From contig PWUP01000101.1 in assembly GCA_003562535.1 (NCBI GenBank), forward strand, positions 1 through 17,643: a DNA stretch of 17,643 nt, read 5' to 3'. The notes under the pieces are model-generated. The model was not told where the DNA came from, ran no database searches, and saw only the letters and a list, made by a program, of their open reading frames with translations. The DNA comes from Gammaproteobacteria bacterium (GTDB lineage Bacteria; Pseudomonadota; Gammaproteobacteria; Competibacterales; Competibacteraceae). The stretch's first letter is position 1; every line of letters starts with the position of its first letter. Both the position numbers and the translations under genes were made by a program. Positions 8,238 to 17,401 of the stretch are shown in pieces.

Positions 8238-8247
8238 TAAAAAAACG

Positions 8248-9708
<1,461 letters not shown>

Positions 9709-9731
9709 TTGATTCAAGGGTTAGATGAACC

Positions 9732-10502
9732 ATGTTAAAGATTGAAAATTTACACGTCAGCGTGGAAGACACCGAGATTCTCAAAGGCATCGACTTGGAG
9801 ATTCGCCCGGGCGAAGTGCATGCCATTATGGGGCCGAACGGTTCGGGCAAAAGTACCCTGGCCAGCATCATTGCCGGGCGCGATGACTACGAAGTCAGTG
9901 CCGGTGGTATCCAATTCTTGGGTGAAGACCTGCTGGAGCTGGATCCTGAAGACCGCGCCCGCATGGGGCTGTTTTTGGCGTTTCAGTATCCGGTGGAAAT
10001 TCCCGGGGTGAATAATCTGTATTTTCTCAAAGCCGCTTTGAATGCCCAGCGTAAAGCCCGGGGCGAAGACGAACTGGATGCCATGGAGTTCTGGGAGTTG
10101 GTCACCGAGCGCATGCGCCGAGTGCAAATGGATGAAGCGTTTCTTAAACGTCCGGTGAACGAAGGGTTTTCCGGTGGTGAGAAAAAACGTAATGAGATTT
10201 TGCAAATGTCGGTGTTGGAACCGCGTTTTGCCGTGCTTGATGAAACCGATTCCGGTCTGGATATCGACGCCTTGAAAACAGTTGCCGATGGGGTTAATGC
10301 CATGCGCAGCCCAGAGCGCGGCTTTTTAGTCATCACCCACTACCAACGGCTGCTCGATTACATTGTGCCCGATGTGGTGCATGTGATGATGGATGGGCGG
10401 ATTGTGCGCACTGGCGATAAAGACTTGGCTAAGGCGCTGGAAGCCGAAGGGTATGCTCTGTTTCGGGAGAACCCTGAGCCAGCCATAGCCCAGCACGCTT
10501 AA
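9732..10502 (+). CDS. sufC: Fe-S assembly ATPase SufC
   Basis: A 256-residue ABC-type ATPase that powers conformational change in SufBCD rather than transport. Walker A is GPNGSGKST (34-42), the signature FSGGEKKRNE (146-155) is the SufC form, Walker B FAVLDE spans 166-171, followed by TDSGLDIDALK, and the switch histidine is His203 (ITHYQRLLDY). There are no membrane segments. The ATG at 9732 gives the normal N-terminus MLKIENLHV; the ribosome site is weak (AAGGG further upstream), so translation may depend partly on the upstream sufB. sufD begins 10 bases after the stop behind a strong AGGAGG. Confidence 0.97.
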   Translation: MLKIENLHVSVEDTEILKGIDLEIRPGEVHAIMGPNGSGKSTLASIIAGRDDYEVSAGGIQFLGEDLLELDPEDRARMGLFLAFQYPVEIPGVNNLYFLKAALNAQRKARGEDELDAMEFWELVTERMRRVQMDEAFLKRPVNEGFSGGEKKRNEILQMSVLEPRFAVLDETDSGLDIDALKTVADGVNAMRSPERGFLVITHYQRLLDYIVPDVVHVMMDGRIVRTGDKDLAKALEAEGYALFRENPEPAIAQHA

Positions 10503-10512
10503 GGAGGTCACT

Positions 10513-11814
10513 ATGGCAGAGCTTGCAGACATCCTTGAACACCCGTTTCAGGCTGAATTCCAGAAATTGCCAGGGCGGCAAGACCCCGCCTTGATTCAGC
10601 AACTGCGCCAGTCGGGGGTACAGCGTTTTACTGAGTTAGGGTTGCCACACCGCCGCCAAGAGGCGTGGCGGTTTACCGATCTCAGCGCCTTCACCGGTCA
10701 CCAGTACCCTCTGGCGCAGCCGGTACCCCTGGCGGCTGATCGACTGCCGGTGCGCAGCAGCGCCGATGCTATTCGCTTAGTATTCGTCAATGGTTATTAC
10801 AGCCCCAGTTTATCGGATGATTTGAGCGCCTTACCGCACGGAGTCACGGTGACTACGCTGAGTGCTGCCGCTATCGAACAAACTGATGCACTCACTTCCG
10901 CTTTGGGACAGGCCCCGACTGTCGCCGATTATCCCTTTGTGGCCTTGAACGATGCGCTGTTCACCGATGGGGTGGTGGTGCATATTGCTGCCGGTGCCGT
11001 GTTGGAGACACCGCTGGAATTGGTCTATCATACTCATGGCCAAGCCATAGCGGCGTATCCACGCAATCTCATCGTGCTGGAGCGTGGTGCCCAAGCCACT
11101 GTCATTGAAGAACATCAAGGGCAGGGGCGCTATTTCACTTGTCCGCAGACTGAAATACTGCTCGCCGATGCGGCGGTGTGCCGCTATCACAAGCTCCAAC
11201 AAGAGGCGGATGAGGCGTGGCATCTGGGCAGTTTGCGCTGTTATCTCAGTCGTGACAGTCAGCTCAGCGCCCATTTACTCAGTGCTGGAGGGCGATTGAG
11301 CCGCACGGAGATCATCGCCCGACTGGACGGCGAAGGCGCGGATTGTGAATTCAATGGCCTGAGTTTGGTGGAAGACGGTCAACTGGTTGACTACCATGCC
11401 TGTATGGAACACGCTAAACCGCATGGCAGCAGTCGCCAGATGTTCAAAAGTATTCTCAATGGCAAATCGCGGGCGGTATTTGACGGTCTGATCAAAGTGG
11501 TCGAACAGGCGCAGAAAACCGATGCCAGCCAAACCTGCCGTAATTTGTTATTGTCCCGCCAAGCCCTGGCCAATGCCAATCCACGCTTGGAGATTCTGGC
11601 CGATGATGTGAAATGCGCTCATGGTGCCACGATTGGCTATCTCGACCCCGATGCGCTGTTTTATCTGCGCTCGCGGGGAATTTCCGAGGCCGAAGCGCAT
11701 TCCATGTTGGTGTTTGCCTTTGCCAATGAACAACTGGAGTCTTTGGACTCGCCAGGTCTGCGGCAACGCTTAGAAGCGCTGCTGGTCGAGCGTTATTACC
11801 CATCCAATTTATGA
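10513..11814 (+). CDS. sufD: Fe-S cluster assembly protein SufD
   Basis: A 433-residue SufD, the SufB paralogue that pairs with it in SufBCD. The C-terminal family segment CAHGATIGYLDPDALFYLRS is present, and His370 in it corresponds to E. coli SufD His360, implicated in cluster formation at the SufB-SufD interface. An N-terminal helical region (residues 1-60, with RRQEAWRFTDLSAF typical of SufD) precedes the beta-helix core. AGGAGG lies just before the ATG. The stop overlaps the start of sufS in an ATGA, implying translational coupling. Confidence 0.96.
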   Translation: MAELADILEHPFQAEFQKLPGRQDPALIQQLRQSGVQRFTELGLPHRRQEAWRFTDLSAFTGHQYPLAQPVPLAADRLPVRSSADAIRLVFVNGYYSPSLSDDLSALPHGVTVTTLSAAAIEQTDALTSALGQAPTVADYPFVALNDALFTDGVVVHIAAGAVLETPLELVYHTHGQAIAAYPRNLIVLERGAQATVIEEHQGQGRYFTCPQTEILLADAAVCRYHKLQQEADEAWHLGSLRCYLSRDSQLSAHLLSAGGRLSRTEIIARLDGEGADCEFNGLSLVEDGQLVDYHACMEHAKPHGSSRQMFKSILNGKSRAVFDGLIKVVEQAQKTDASQTCRNLLLSRQALANANPRLEILADDVKCAHGATIGYLDPDALFYLRSRGISEAEAHSMLVFAFANEQLESLDSPGLRQRLEALLVERYYPSNL

Positions 11815-13073
11815 GTGAGCCGGTTATGAGTGCTGCAATGACGTTACCCCCCACCGCACTGGATGTGACTGCTGTGCGCGCCCAGTTCCCGATTTTGCAG
11901 CGCACCATTCACGGTAAACCTTTAGTGTATTTGGACAATGCCGCCTCGGTGCAAAAACCTCAGGCGGTGATTGACGCTATCAGTGGGTGTTATCAGCAGT
12001 ATTACGCCAATGTGCATCGTGGCGTACATGCCTTGTCCGAGCAGTCCACAGCCGCCTATGAAGGGGCACGAGAAACGGTGCGCCAGTTTCTTAATGCCGC
12101 GTCCACCCAGGAAATCATTTTCACCCGTGGGACGACCGAGGCGATTAATTTAGTCGCAGCCAGTTTTGCCCGCCCGCGCTTGCAGCCGGATGACGAGATT
12201 GTGATCAGTGCGATTGAGCACCACTCCAATATCGTGCCCTGGCAAATGGTTTGTCAACAAACCGGTGCCAAGCTGCGGGTGATCCCGGTGCTGGATAACG
12301 GCGAACTCGATCAACAGGCATTTGTGGAATTACTCAATGAACGCACTCGGCTTCTGGGTTTGATTCATGTCTCTAATGCCTTGGGTACGGTTAATCCGGT
12401 GCAACCTATGATTGCCCAAGCCCATGCCCGTGGCATACCCGTATTACTCGACGGTGCCCAGGCCGCGCCTCATTTCTCACTGGATGTGCAGGCGCTGGAC
12501 TGCGATTTTTATGCGTTCTCTGGGCATAAGACTTATGGCCCTAGCGGTATCGGGGTACTGTATGGCAAGGCCGAATGGTTAAATGCCATGCCGCCGTGGC
12601 AGGGTGGGGGTGATATGATTCGCTCAGTGACCTTTGAACACACGGAATATGCCCCCTTACCGTATAAATTTGAAGCCGGTACCCCCCATATTGCTGGGGC
12701 GATTGGTTTAGCGGCGGCCTTGGACTGGATGTGCAGCACGGGCATCCAAGCGATTGCTGATCATGAACAGGATTTGCTGGAATACGCCACGGCGCAGTTT
12801 CGGCAAATCCCCGGCGTGCGGATTATAGGTCAAGCGGCGGAAAAATCTGGGGTGTTGTCGTTTCTAATAGACGGTGTGCATCCCCACGACATCGCCACGG
12901 TGTTTGATCAATCCGGTGTCGCCATCCGTGCCGGTCATCATTGCGCCCAGCCGGTGATGGAGCGCTTTGGTGTCCCAGCCACAGCACGGGCTTCAGTGGC
13001 GGCGTATAATACCCGCGAAGACATTGATACACTGGTGTCAGCGGTTTACCACGTTAAGGAGTTATTTGGCTAA
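11811..13073 (+). CDS. sufS: Cysteine desulfurase SufS (group II)
   Basis: A 420-residue pyridoxal-phosphate enzyme that removes sulfur from cysteine as a persulfide and passes it to SufU. EHHSN (136-140) contains His137, which stacks on the cofactor; LLDGAQAAPH (212-221) contains Asp214 and Gln217; FSGHKTYGPSG (236-246) contains the cofactor lysine Lys240. The persulfide cysteine is Cys378 in RAGHHCAQP, the short-loop form of group II (SufS) enzymes. The start overlaps the sufD stop as ATGA; ATGs at residues 6 and 10 are alternatives, as the first 20 residues precede the conserved fold. The stop shares a base with the sufU ATG (TAATG). No SufE is present, so SufU is the likely sulfur acceptor. 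Confidence 0.96.
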   Translation: MSEPVMSAAMTLPPTALDVTAVRAQFPILQRTIHGKPLVYLDNAASVQKPQAVIDAISGCYQQYYANVHRGVHALSEQSTAAYEGARETVRQFLNAASTQEIIFTRGTTEAINLVAASFARPRLQPDDEIVISAIEHHSNIVPWQMVCQQTGAKLRVIPVLDNGELDQQAFVELLNERTRLLGLIHVSNALGTVNPVQPMIAQAHARGIPVLLDGAQAAPHFSLDVQALDCDFYAFSGHKTYGPSGIGVLYGKAEWLNAMPPWQGGGDMIRSVTFEHTEYAPLPYKFEAGTPHIAGAIGLAAALDWMCSTGIQAIADHEQDLLEYATAQFRQIPGVRIIGQAAEKSGVLSFLIDGVHPHDIATVFDQSGVAIRAGHHCAQPVMERFGVPATARASVAAYNTREDIDTLVSAVYHVKELFG

Positions 13074-13516
13074 TGGATAATCTGCGTGATCTGTACCAAG
13101 AAGTTATTCTTGATCATAACAAACGTCCGCGTAATTTCCGCATGTTGGAGTCATGCACTCATCGCGCTGATGGGCATAACCCACTGTGTGGTGATCGGGT
13201 GACGGTGTTTGTCGAGGTGGACGATGCGGTGATCAAAGCGGTGACGTTCCAAGGCCAGGGCTGCGCGATTTCCACGGCTTCAGCATCGTTAATGACCACC
13301 ATGCTTACAGGTAAGACAGTGGCAGAAGCGGAACGCCTATTTGGGCAATTCTATGATCTGGTTACCGGTCACTCACAACCCTCATCGGCCATGGGCAAGC
13401 TGGCGGTACTCGCAGGCGTGCGCGATTATCCCAGTCGGGTGAAGTGCGCGACACTGGCCTGGCATGCCGTACAGGCCGCGTTGCATAACCAGACCGAACC
13501 GGTGGTCACTGAATGA
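13073..13516 (+). CDS. sufU: SufU-type sulfur acceptor / IscU-like protein
   Basis: A 147-residue IscU-like protein. Cys39 with Asp41 (CGD), Cys64 (GQGCAIS) and Cys125 (VKCATLAW) form the metal site. Cys64 to Cys125 is 61 residues, about 18 more than in IscU (Cys63 to Cys106), which is the characteristic SufU insertion; the GVRDYPSRVKCA segment is also SufU-like. In Bacillus, SufU is a zinc-bound sulfur-transfer partner of SufS rather than a scaffold, and I infer the same here, since sufE is absent and sufS is directly upstream. The start overlaps the sufS stop by one base, so the two proteins are probably made in step. sufT follows after nine bases. Confidence 0.93.
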   Translation: MDNLRDLYQEVILDHNKRPRNFRMLESCTHRADGHNPLCGDRVTVFVEVDDAVIKAVTFQGQGCAISTASASLMTTMLTGKTVAEAERLFGQFYDLVTGHSQPSSAMGKLAVLAGVRDYPSRVKCATLAWHAVQAALHNQTEPVVTE

Positions 13517-13525
13517 GGTCGCACC

Positions 13526-13924
13526 ATGTCAGAATCTAATCAAGTCAATCTCGTTAAGCCCGCATACACCGCAGCCAATCTGCACGGCCAAGCGACGGAT
13601 ACCGAACCGTTATCCGTTGAGGACTTGGAACACCAGATCATCGCCGCGCTGAAAACGGTCTATGATCCAGAAATTCCCGTTGATATTTATGAGCTGGGTC
13701 TGATCTACCATCTGGATATTAATATGGAGACCCGTCATGTTGATGTCGATATGACGTTGACCGCTCCCGGTTGTCCAGTGGCGGGTTCTATGCCGGAATG
13801 GGTGCGCGAAGCGGTTGCTGATGTGCCGGGGGTTGAATCCGTCAATGTCGAACTGGTCTGGGAGCCTCCGTGGACTATGGATCGTATGTCCATGCGCGCT
13901 AAGCTGGAATTGAATATGTTCTGA
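13526..13924 (+). CDS. sufT: SufT, DUF59/MIP18-family Fe-S maturation protein
   Basis: A 132-residue protein with a DUF59 domain from about residue 33 to the end, matching the SUF-operon DUF59 protein. Marks are DPEIPVDIYELGLIY (47-61), MTLTAPGCPVAG with its conserved cysteine, and the C-terminal WEPPWTMDRMS and AKLELNMF. SufT is thought to help Fe-S protein maturation or cluster delivery; its exact action is not settled. The first 30 or so residues are a variable extension. The start at 13526 has an AGG site about seven bases upstream, overlapping the sufU stop region. Only eight bases separate its stop from the convergent msbA stop, leaving no room for an ordinary intergenic terminator. Confidence 0.93.
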   Translation: MSESNQVNLVKPAYTAANLHGQATDTEPLSVEDLEHQIIAALKTVYDPEIPVDIYELGLIYHLDINMETRHVDVDMTLTAPGCPVAGSMPEWVREAVADVPGVESVNVELVWEPPWTMDRMSMRAKLELNMF

Positions 13925-13932
13925 AACCCACG

Positions 13933-15720
13933 CTATACGCTACTGAGCTGTACCTGATACAAATTCGCATACAAGCCGTTGCGTTCCAGCAATTCAGCAT
14001 GGGATCCGACTTCGACAATCTGCCCGTGGTTCAACACCACAATCCGATCGGCATTTTCTACCGTGGACAGCCGATGGGCGATGATCAGGGTGGTGCGACC
14101 TTGGCGCAGACGCTCCAGTGCGGCTTGCACCAGCCGTTCGGACTGGGTGTCCAGTGCTGAGGTGGCTTCGTCAAGAATCAACACTGGAGCGTCTTTAATC
14201 AAAGCACGAGCAATGGCGATGCGCTGGCGCTGACCGCCGGAGAGTTTAACGCCATTTTCACCCACCCGAGTCTCAAACCCTGCGGGTAAACGACGGATAA
14301 ACTCCAAGGCATTGGCTTGTTCAGCCACCGCTTCCAGTTCTTCTAAAGGCACAGAGCGTTTTGTGCCGTAGCGAATATTCGCCGCCAAGGTGTCGTTGAA
14401 TAAAATCACCTGCTGGCCCACCCAACTGAACTGGGCACGCAGGTTGGCAAGGGACAGAGCCTGACTATTCACTCCATCGAGCAGAATCTGGCCTTTACCG
14501 GGATCGTAAAACCGAGGCAATAGGCTAACCAGCGAGGTCTTGCCACTGCCAGAAGGCCCTACCAAGGCAATGGTTTCGCCGGGTTGTACGGAGAGATTGA
14601 TGTCGCGTAATACCCAATCCTGCTGATCTTCGTAGCGATGGCTGACCTGAATGAACTGTAAGCGACCCTGGGCGCGGGTCATCGGGGTCGTACCGTGATT
14701 GGTTTCGGTAGGGGCATCAAGCAGCTCGAACACACTGTGGGCGGCGGCCAGACCGCGTTGCAGCGGCTCGTTGATTTTAATCAGATGCTTAATCGGTGCC
14801 AGCATCATGGCCATGGCACCAAACAGCGATACAAACCCACCCACCGTGAGTTGATCGCTGGCCGCCCGCAGTGAGGCCATATAAACCACGACGGCCAGAG
14901 CGATCACCACCAGCAATTCCACAATGGGCGTGCTGGCCTCGGCAGCCACCGCCAGTTTCATATTAAATCGGCGCACCCAGTTATTGGTTTTATGGAAGCG
15001 TTGCCGTTCATAGTCCTGAGTACCGAAAATTTTGATTTCCCGATGGCCGTTTAATACTTCATCCAGCAGCCGGTTCATTTCGCCCATGCTGTTCTGCAAG
15101 GCATGACTATGACGGCGCAGCCGTTTGCTGACCAGTTTGACCACAATGGCGATCAGCGGGGCACTGAGCAGCATGATTAACGATAACTGCCAGTCGAGAT
15201 ACAGCATCCACGCCAGCAAGCCAATCACGGTCAAGGTGTCTTTAACCAGTACAATCAGAACTTGGGTCGAAGCCGACATGACTTCATTCACGTTATAGGT
15301 GAACTTAGCCAGCATGACTCCGGTAGGCGTGTCATTTAAGCGCCGATCCGGCAGTAATAAAAGTTTGTCGAACATGGCTTGGCGCAAATCCATCACCACT
15401 CGTGTGCCCACCCAGCGCAATCCCACTTTGGCTCCAAAGCCCGCTAGTCCGCGCACCAAGAATACGCCGGTGATGATCAGCGGCATCACGGCGATGTAAT
15501 AGGGGTCTTTCTCGACGAAACTGCCGTCTAACAGTGGTTTCATTAAAGCCGGTAAGATCGGTTCAACCAACCCCGCGATGATTGTAGCGACAATGGCTAA
15601 AGCGAAAATACGCTTATGCGGTTGCACATAGCCGATTAAACGCAGATACAGTTGTTTGCCGCTGAGGTGTTCAGTCGTATTAGCCATAGTGAGCAGGTGA
15701 TTTAATCCAATGGTGCACAT
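13933..15720 (-). CDS. msbA: Lipid A export ABC transporter ATP-binding/permease protein MsbA
   Basis: A 595-residue half-transporter with an N-terminal six-helix permease (about 35-325) and a C-terminal ATPase (about 353-590), as expected for MsbA, which flips core-lipid A across the inner membrane. Walker A is GPSGSGKT (388-395), the Q-loop VGQQ (434-437), the signature LSGGQ (493-497), Walker B VLILDE (513-518) and the H-loop His549. The SGKQLYLRLIGYV start and the QDYERQRF loop suit MsbA. I use the ATG at 15720 because GGAG lies five bases upstream; the ATG at 15687 (MANTTEHLSG) looks closer to the usual N-terminus but has no ribosome site. An O-antigen-ligase-like gene lies upstream on the same strand beyond two opposing genes. 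General lipid or drug exporters are close relatives. Confidence 0.9.
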   Translation of the reverse strand: MCTIGLNHLLTMANTTEHLSGKQLYLRLIGYVQPHKRIFALAIVATIIAGLVEPILPALMKPLLDGSFVEKDPYYIAVMPLIITGVFLVRGLAGFGAKVGLRWVGTRVVMDLRQAMFDKLLLLPDRRLNDTPTGVMLAKFTYNVNEVMSASTQVLIVLVKDTLTVIGLLAWMLYLDWQLSLIMLLSAPLIAIVVKLVSKRLRRHSHALQNSMGEMNRLLDEVLNGHREIKIFGTQDYERQRFHKTNNWVRRFNMKLAVAAEASTPIVELLVVIALAVVVYMASLRAASDQLTVGGFVSLFGAMAMMLAPIKHLIKINEPLQRGLAAAHSVFELLDAPTETNHGTTPMTRAQGRLQFIQVSHRYEDQQDWVLRDINLSVQPGETIALVGPSGSGKTSLVSLLPRFYDPGKGQILLDGVNSQALSLANLRAQFSWVGQQVILFNDTLAANIRYGTKRSVPLEELEAVAEQANALEFIRRLPAGFETRVGENGVKLSGGQRQRIAIARALIKDAPVLILDEATSALDTQSERLVQAALERLRQGRTTLIIAHRLSTVENADRIVVLNHGQIVEVGSHAELLERNGLYANLYQVQLSSV

Positions 15721-15781
15721 CGAGGCTCCAATAATCCGAGTAATCTGCTGGGTTATTGAAAATCCAGCGAATGCCTGTCTA

Positions 15782-15810
15782 TTGTGAATTGTGATGAACT
15801 GGCGTATACA
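15782..15810 (+). promoter_or_regulatory. Candidate promoter of the cyclase-like gene
   Basis: TTGTGA (15782-15787) and TATACA (15805-15810) are separated by exactly 17 bases, giving a start near 15817 and a leader of about 33 bases to the ATG at 15850. The match to a sigma-70 promoter is good. It lies in the 129-base divergent spacer shared with msbA. The heptamer ATTGTGA is repeated in tandem (15781-15794). Confidence 0.45.
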
Positions 15811-15849
15811 GGGTGTGCGGAGCCATTAAAAGTCAAGAGGAACGCACTC

Positions 15850-16689
15850 ATGTTACACGATGCCAACTTATACAAGCATATGCGGCCGCAAGATGTCAGG
15901 GTCTTTGCGGCAGCAGCAAGAACTTTACACGTCATTATTGGCGTGCGCCGTACCAACCCCGCCTCATTGCCGTATATTGGCCAATGGGGGTTTATCCCCA
16001 AGCGCATTGTGTGTAAAGCTAAAACGGCAGAAAAAGACGTTGTTTTCATGGACTCGTTCGGTCACATACGCAGAAGTCGCGTGGCCGGACTGGTGGTTGA
16101 CCCCACATTACCCGTGATGCGCCAAGCGTTTTCGCCCAATAAGCTTGCAGCGGCACTCAAGGAGTGGGATTGGTTTATGCAAGCGCTCGGTGTGCGCAGT
16201 TTACAGCATGATCCGGTATCGCGCGATCTGGTGAAATATCCCGTGGAGTTGGGTGGCTATTATACGGTGCAATCAGACCCTACACAGGAGCGATACGGTT
16301 GCGTGCAGTTTTTCTCAGGTTTGCATATTCATCAATTACGTTCTACCGATGCGAAGCTGTCCGGCTACCGAGCACACTGTATTCATGCCGATTATGATTT
16401 GTATTGTCTGGTTAAACCAGAAAATCCCTCACGGCGTGAATCCATGACCGGTACCCTATTGGGAGTGAAGCATTTTTGGTCACCGCTGTTTCATGCGGTA
16501 CAGAATTTTGTCAACAATCAAATTGGCTTACCTATGGTTCGACATGGCAGCCAAGAGCATCTTAGTCATAAGGATGACACCATTGATGTGTTCTGGCCTA
16601 ATGGTGAAATCAGTACCCATAGCGGTGCCGAGGCGATCCGCGAATTGTATGCGCAACGCTTTGGCAACCGACAACCGGGTATGCTGTGA
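15850..16689 (+). CDS. Adenylate-cyclase-toxin-like protein (EF/CyaA/ExoY family)
   Basis: A 279-residue protein that aligns by eye with the catalytic domain of anthrax edema factor, Bordetella CyaA and Pseudomonas ExoY, which make cyclic nucleotides in eukaryotic cells once bound to a host cofactor. In order: VRRTNP (32-37; cf. RLVNP around CyaA Arg41), PKRIVCKAKT with Lys51 and Lys58 seven apart (cf. CyaA Lys58/Lys65), AGLVVDPTLP (79-88; cf. AGYIPVNPNL), HADYDLY with Asp181/Asp183 (cf. Asp188/Asp190) and MVRHGSQE with His232 (cf. His298). Lys58 to Asp181 is 123 residues, as in CyaA by my recollection. Asp183 to His232 is only 49, much shorter than in CyaA. The Asn after the HG motif is not evident. 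There is no signal peptide, so any export would need a specialised secretion system. The ATG at 15850 has AAGAGGA upstream; an in-frame GTG at 15784 falls inside the likely promoter. Catalytic activity is inferred. Confidence 0.75.
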   Translation: MLHDANLYKHMRPQDVRVFAAAARTLHVIIGVRRTNPASLPYIGQWGFIPKRIVCKAKTAEKDVVFMDSFGHIRRSRVAGLVVDPTLPVMRQAFSPNKLAAALKEWDWFMQALGVRSLQHDPVSRDLVKYPVELGGYYTVQSDPTQERYGCVQFFSGLHIHQLRSTDAKLSGYRAHCIHADYDLYCLVKPENPSRRESMTGTLLGVKHFWSPLFHAVQNFVNNQIGLPMVRHGSQEHLSHKDDTIDVFWPNGEISTHSGAEAIRELYAQRFGNRQPGML

Positions 16690-16709
16690 AAACCCGGTTA
16701 TCTGTTTTT
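16673..16709 (+). terminator. Candidate intrinsic terminator after the cyclase-like gene
   Basis: Perfect 8-base arms AACCGGGT (16673-16680) and ACCCGGTT (16692-16699) enclose an 11-base loop and are followed by a T-rich run (16701-16709). The left arm lies inside the last codons of the cyclase-like gene and its stop codon is in the loop. It would separate this gene from the one at 16814. Confidence 0.55.
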
Positions 16710-16813
16710 ATTGAGTGACCTTTGTATGTTTATGTGGTCAAATTTAAGACCATCGATATTCCTTAGCTAAGACGTATGGGTGGTTACGAATGATTTAATT
16801 TGGGGGGGATATT
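16690..16813. other. AT-rich spacer between the two cassette genes
   Basis: After the terminator this spacer is strikingly AT-rich: 33 G/C in bases 16701-16800 by my count, against a clearly GC-richer surrounding. It has a short dyad TGACC/GGTCA (16716-16740) and the palindrome TTAGCTAA (16763-16770). It must hold the promoter of the downstream gene if the terminator works, but I could not pick one with confidence. Confidence 0.4.
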
Positions 16814-17374
16814 ATGCCTTTACCTTTAATTATTGTTGTAGGCTCCGTTGCGGGGAAAGCCGCTATTGCCGGTGTCAAAGCAGTGGCGGCAAAGAAAGCG
16901 GTCGCCGCAGCCGGTTATGGAACGGCAAAAGCTGCGGCAGGAAAAGCTGTAGCAGCAGAGGGAGCAAAAACTGTTTTTGCTAAAGCAGTCATTGAAGACA
17001 TAGCAAAGACAGGCGTAATTGCCGGTGTTTCTGCAGGGGCTTGGGCCGCTGATAAAGCTTATAAAGGCTACTATGGTGATACTGACTTACAGGAGCACAT
17101 AAAAGCCTTAAAACAGGCTTGTGATCGAGCGTACCAACGCAATCCGTGCTCTGTGCGTAAGGTCAGTAATGTTAACGGCGATATGTACCGCTTTACTTTG
17201 GATGATGATGAGTGGATGGACGCCATCACTGTCTGGATTAAAGGTCAGCAGGTGTTTGTCCGTATTGCAGATGAGAAAGGCGCTGTCGGTTTCCAAGAGG
17301 TGTTTCCTGGAGAAGTTTTGGAGTTTCTCATAGAGCAAGGCTTGGTTCCACGTTTGCCAAGTTGGAATCGGTGA
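16814..17374 (+). CDS. Hypothetical protein with Ala/Lys/Gly-rich N-terminus
   Basis: A 186-residue protein that I do not recognise. The first 80 residues are low-complexity: a hydrophobic start (PLPLIIVVGSVAG), then Ala/Lys/Gly repeats (KAVAAKKAVAAAGYGTAKAA) and a GVIAGVSAGAWAAD stretch (67-80). These resemble glycine-zipper or amphipathic membrane-inserting segments. From about residue 90 a globular-looking domain follows, with LQEHIKALKQACDRAY (92-107), Cys103 and Cys112, and strand-like segments (MYRFTLDDDEW, AITVWIKGQQVFVRI), ending in VPRLPSWNR. A long G-run (16802-16808) provides a strong ribosome site for the ATG at 16814. It lies 124 bases after the cyclase-like gene on the same strand and converges with an O-antigen-ligase-like gene. 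It could be a partner, a chaperone or an unrelated cargo gene; nothing in the sequence decides. Confidence 0.65.
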   Translation: MPLPLIIVVGSVAGKAAIAGVKAVAAKKAVAAAGYGTAKAAAGKAVAAEGAKTVFAKAVIEDIAKTGVIAGVSAGAWAADKAYKGYYGDTDLQEHIKALKQACDRAYQRNPCSVRKVSNVNGDMYRFTLDDDEWMDAITVWIKGQQVFVRIADEKGAVGFQEVFPGEVLEFLIEQGLVPRLPSWNR

Positions 17375-17401
17375 GCGGTTCGTCATGAGCTGGATTCAGG
17401 C

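Noticed and set aside
8197..8247. Upstream ATG that would extend SufB by 17 residues.
   Set aside because: It lies inside the regulator gene and adds a Pro/Arg-rich stretch not typical of SufB; the ATG at 8248 gives a normal N-terminus.
15781..15794. Two tandem TGTGA half-sites upstream of a cyclase-like gene, suggesting cAMP-CRP feedback control.
   Set aside because: Neither has a TCACA-like second half at the right distance, so this is not a convincing CRP site.
15753..16049. Minus-strand 98-codon ORF over the start of the cyclase-like gene.
   Set aside because: It lies opposite motifs of a recognised family and covers the intergenic promoter region; it is most likely a shadow.
16716..16740. 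TGACC/GGTCA dyad in the spacer as a second terminator.
   Set aside because: Five-base arms with a 15-base loop and no T-run are too weak to call.
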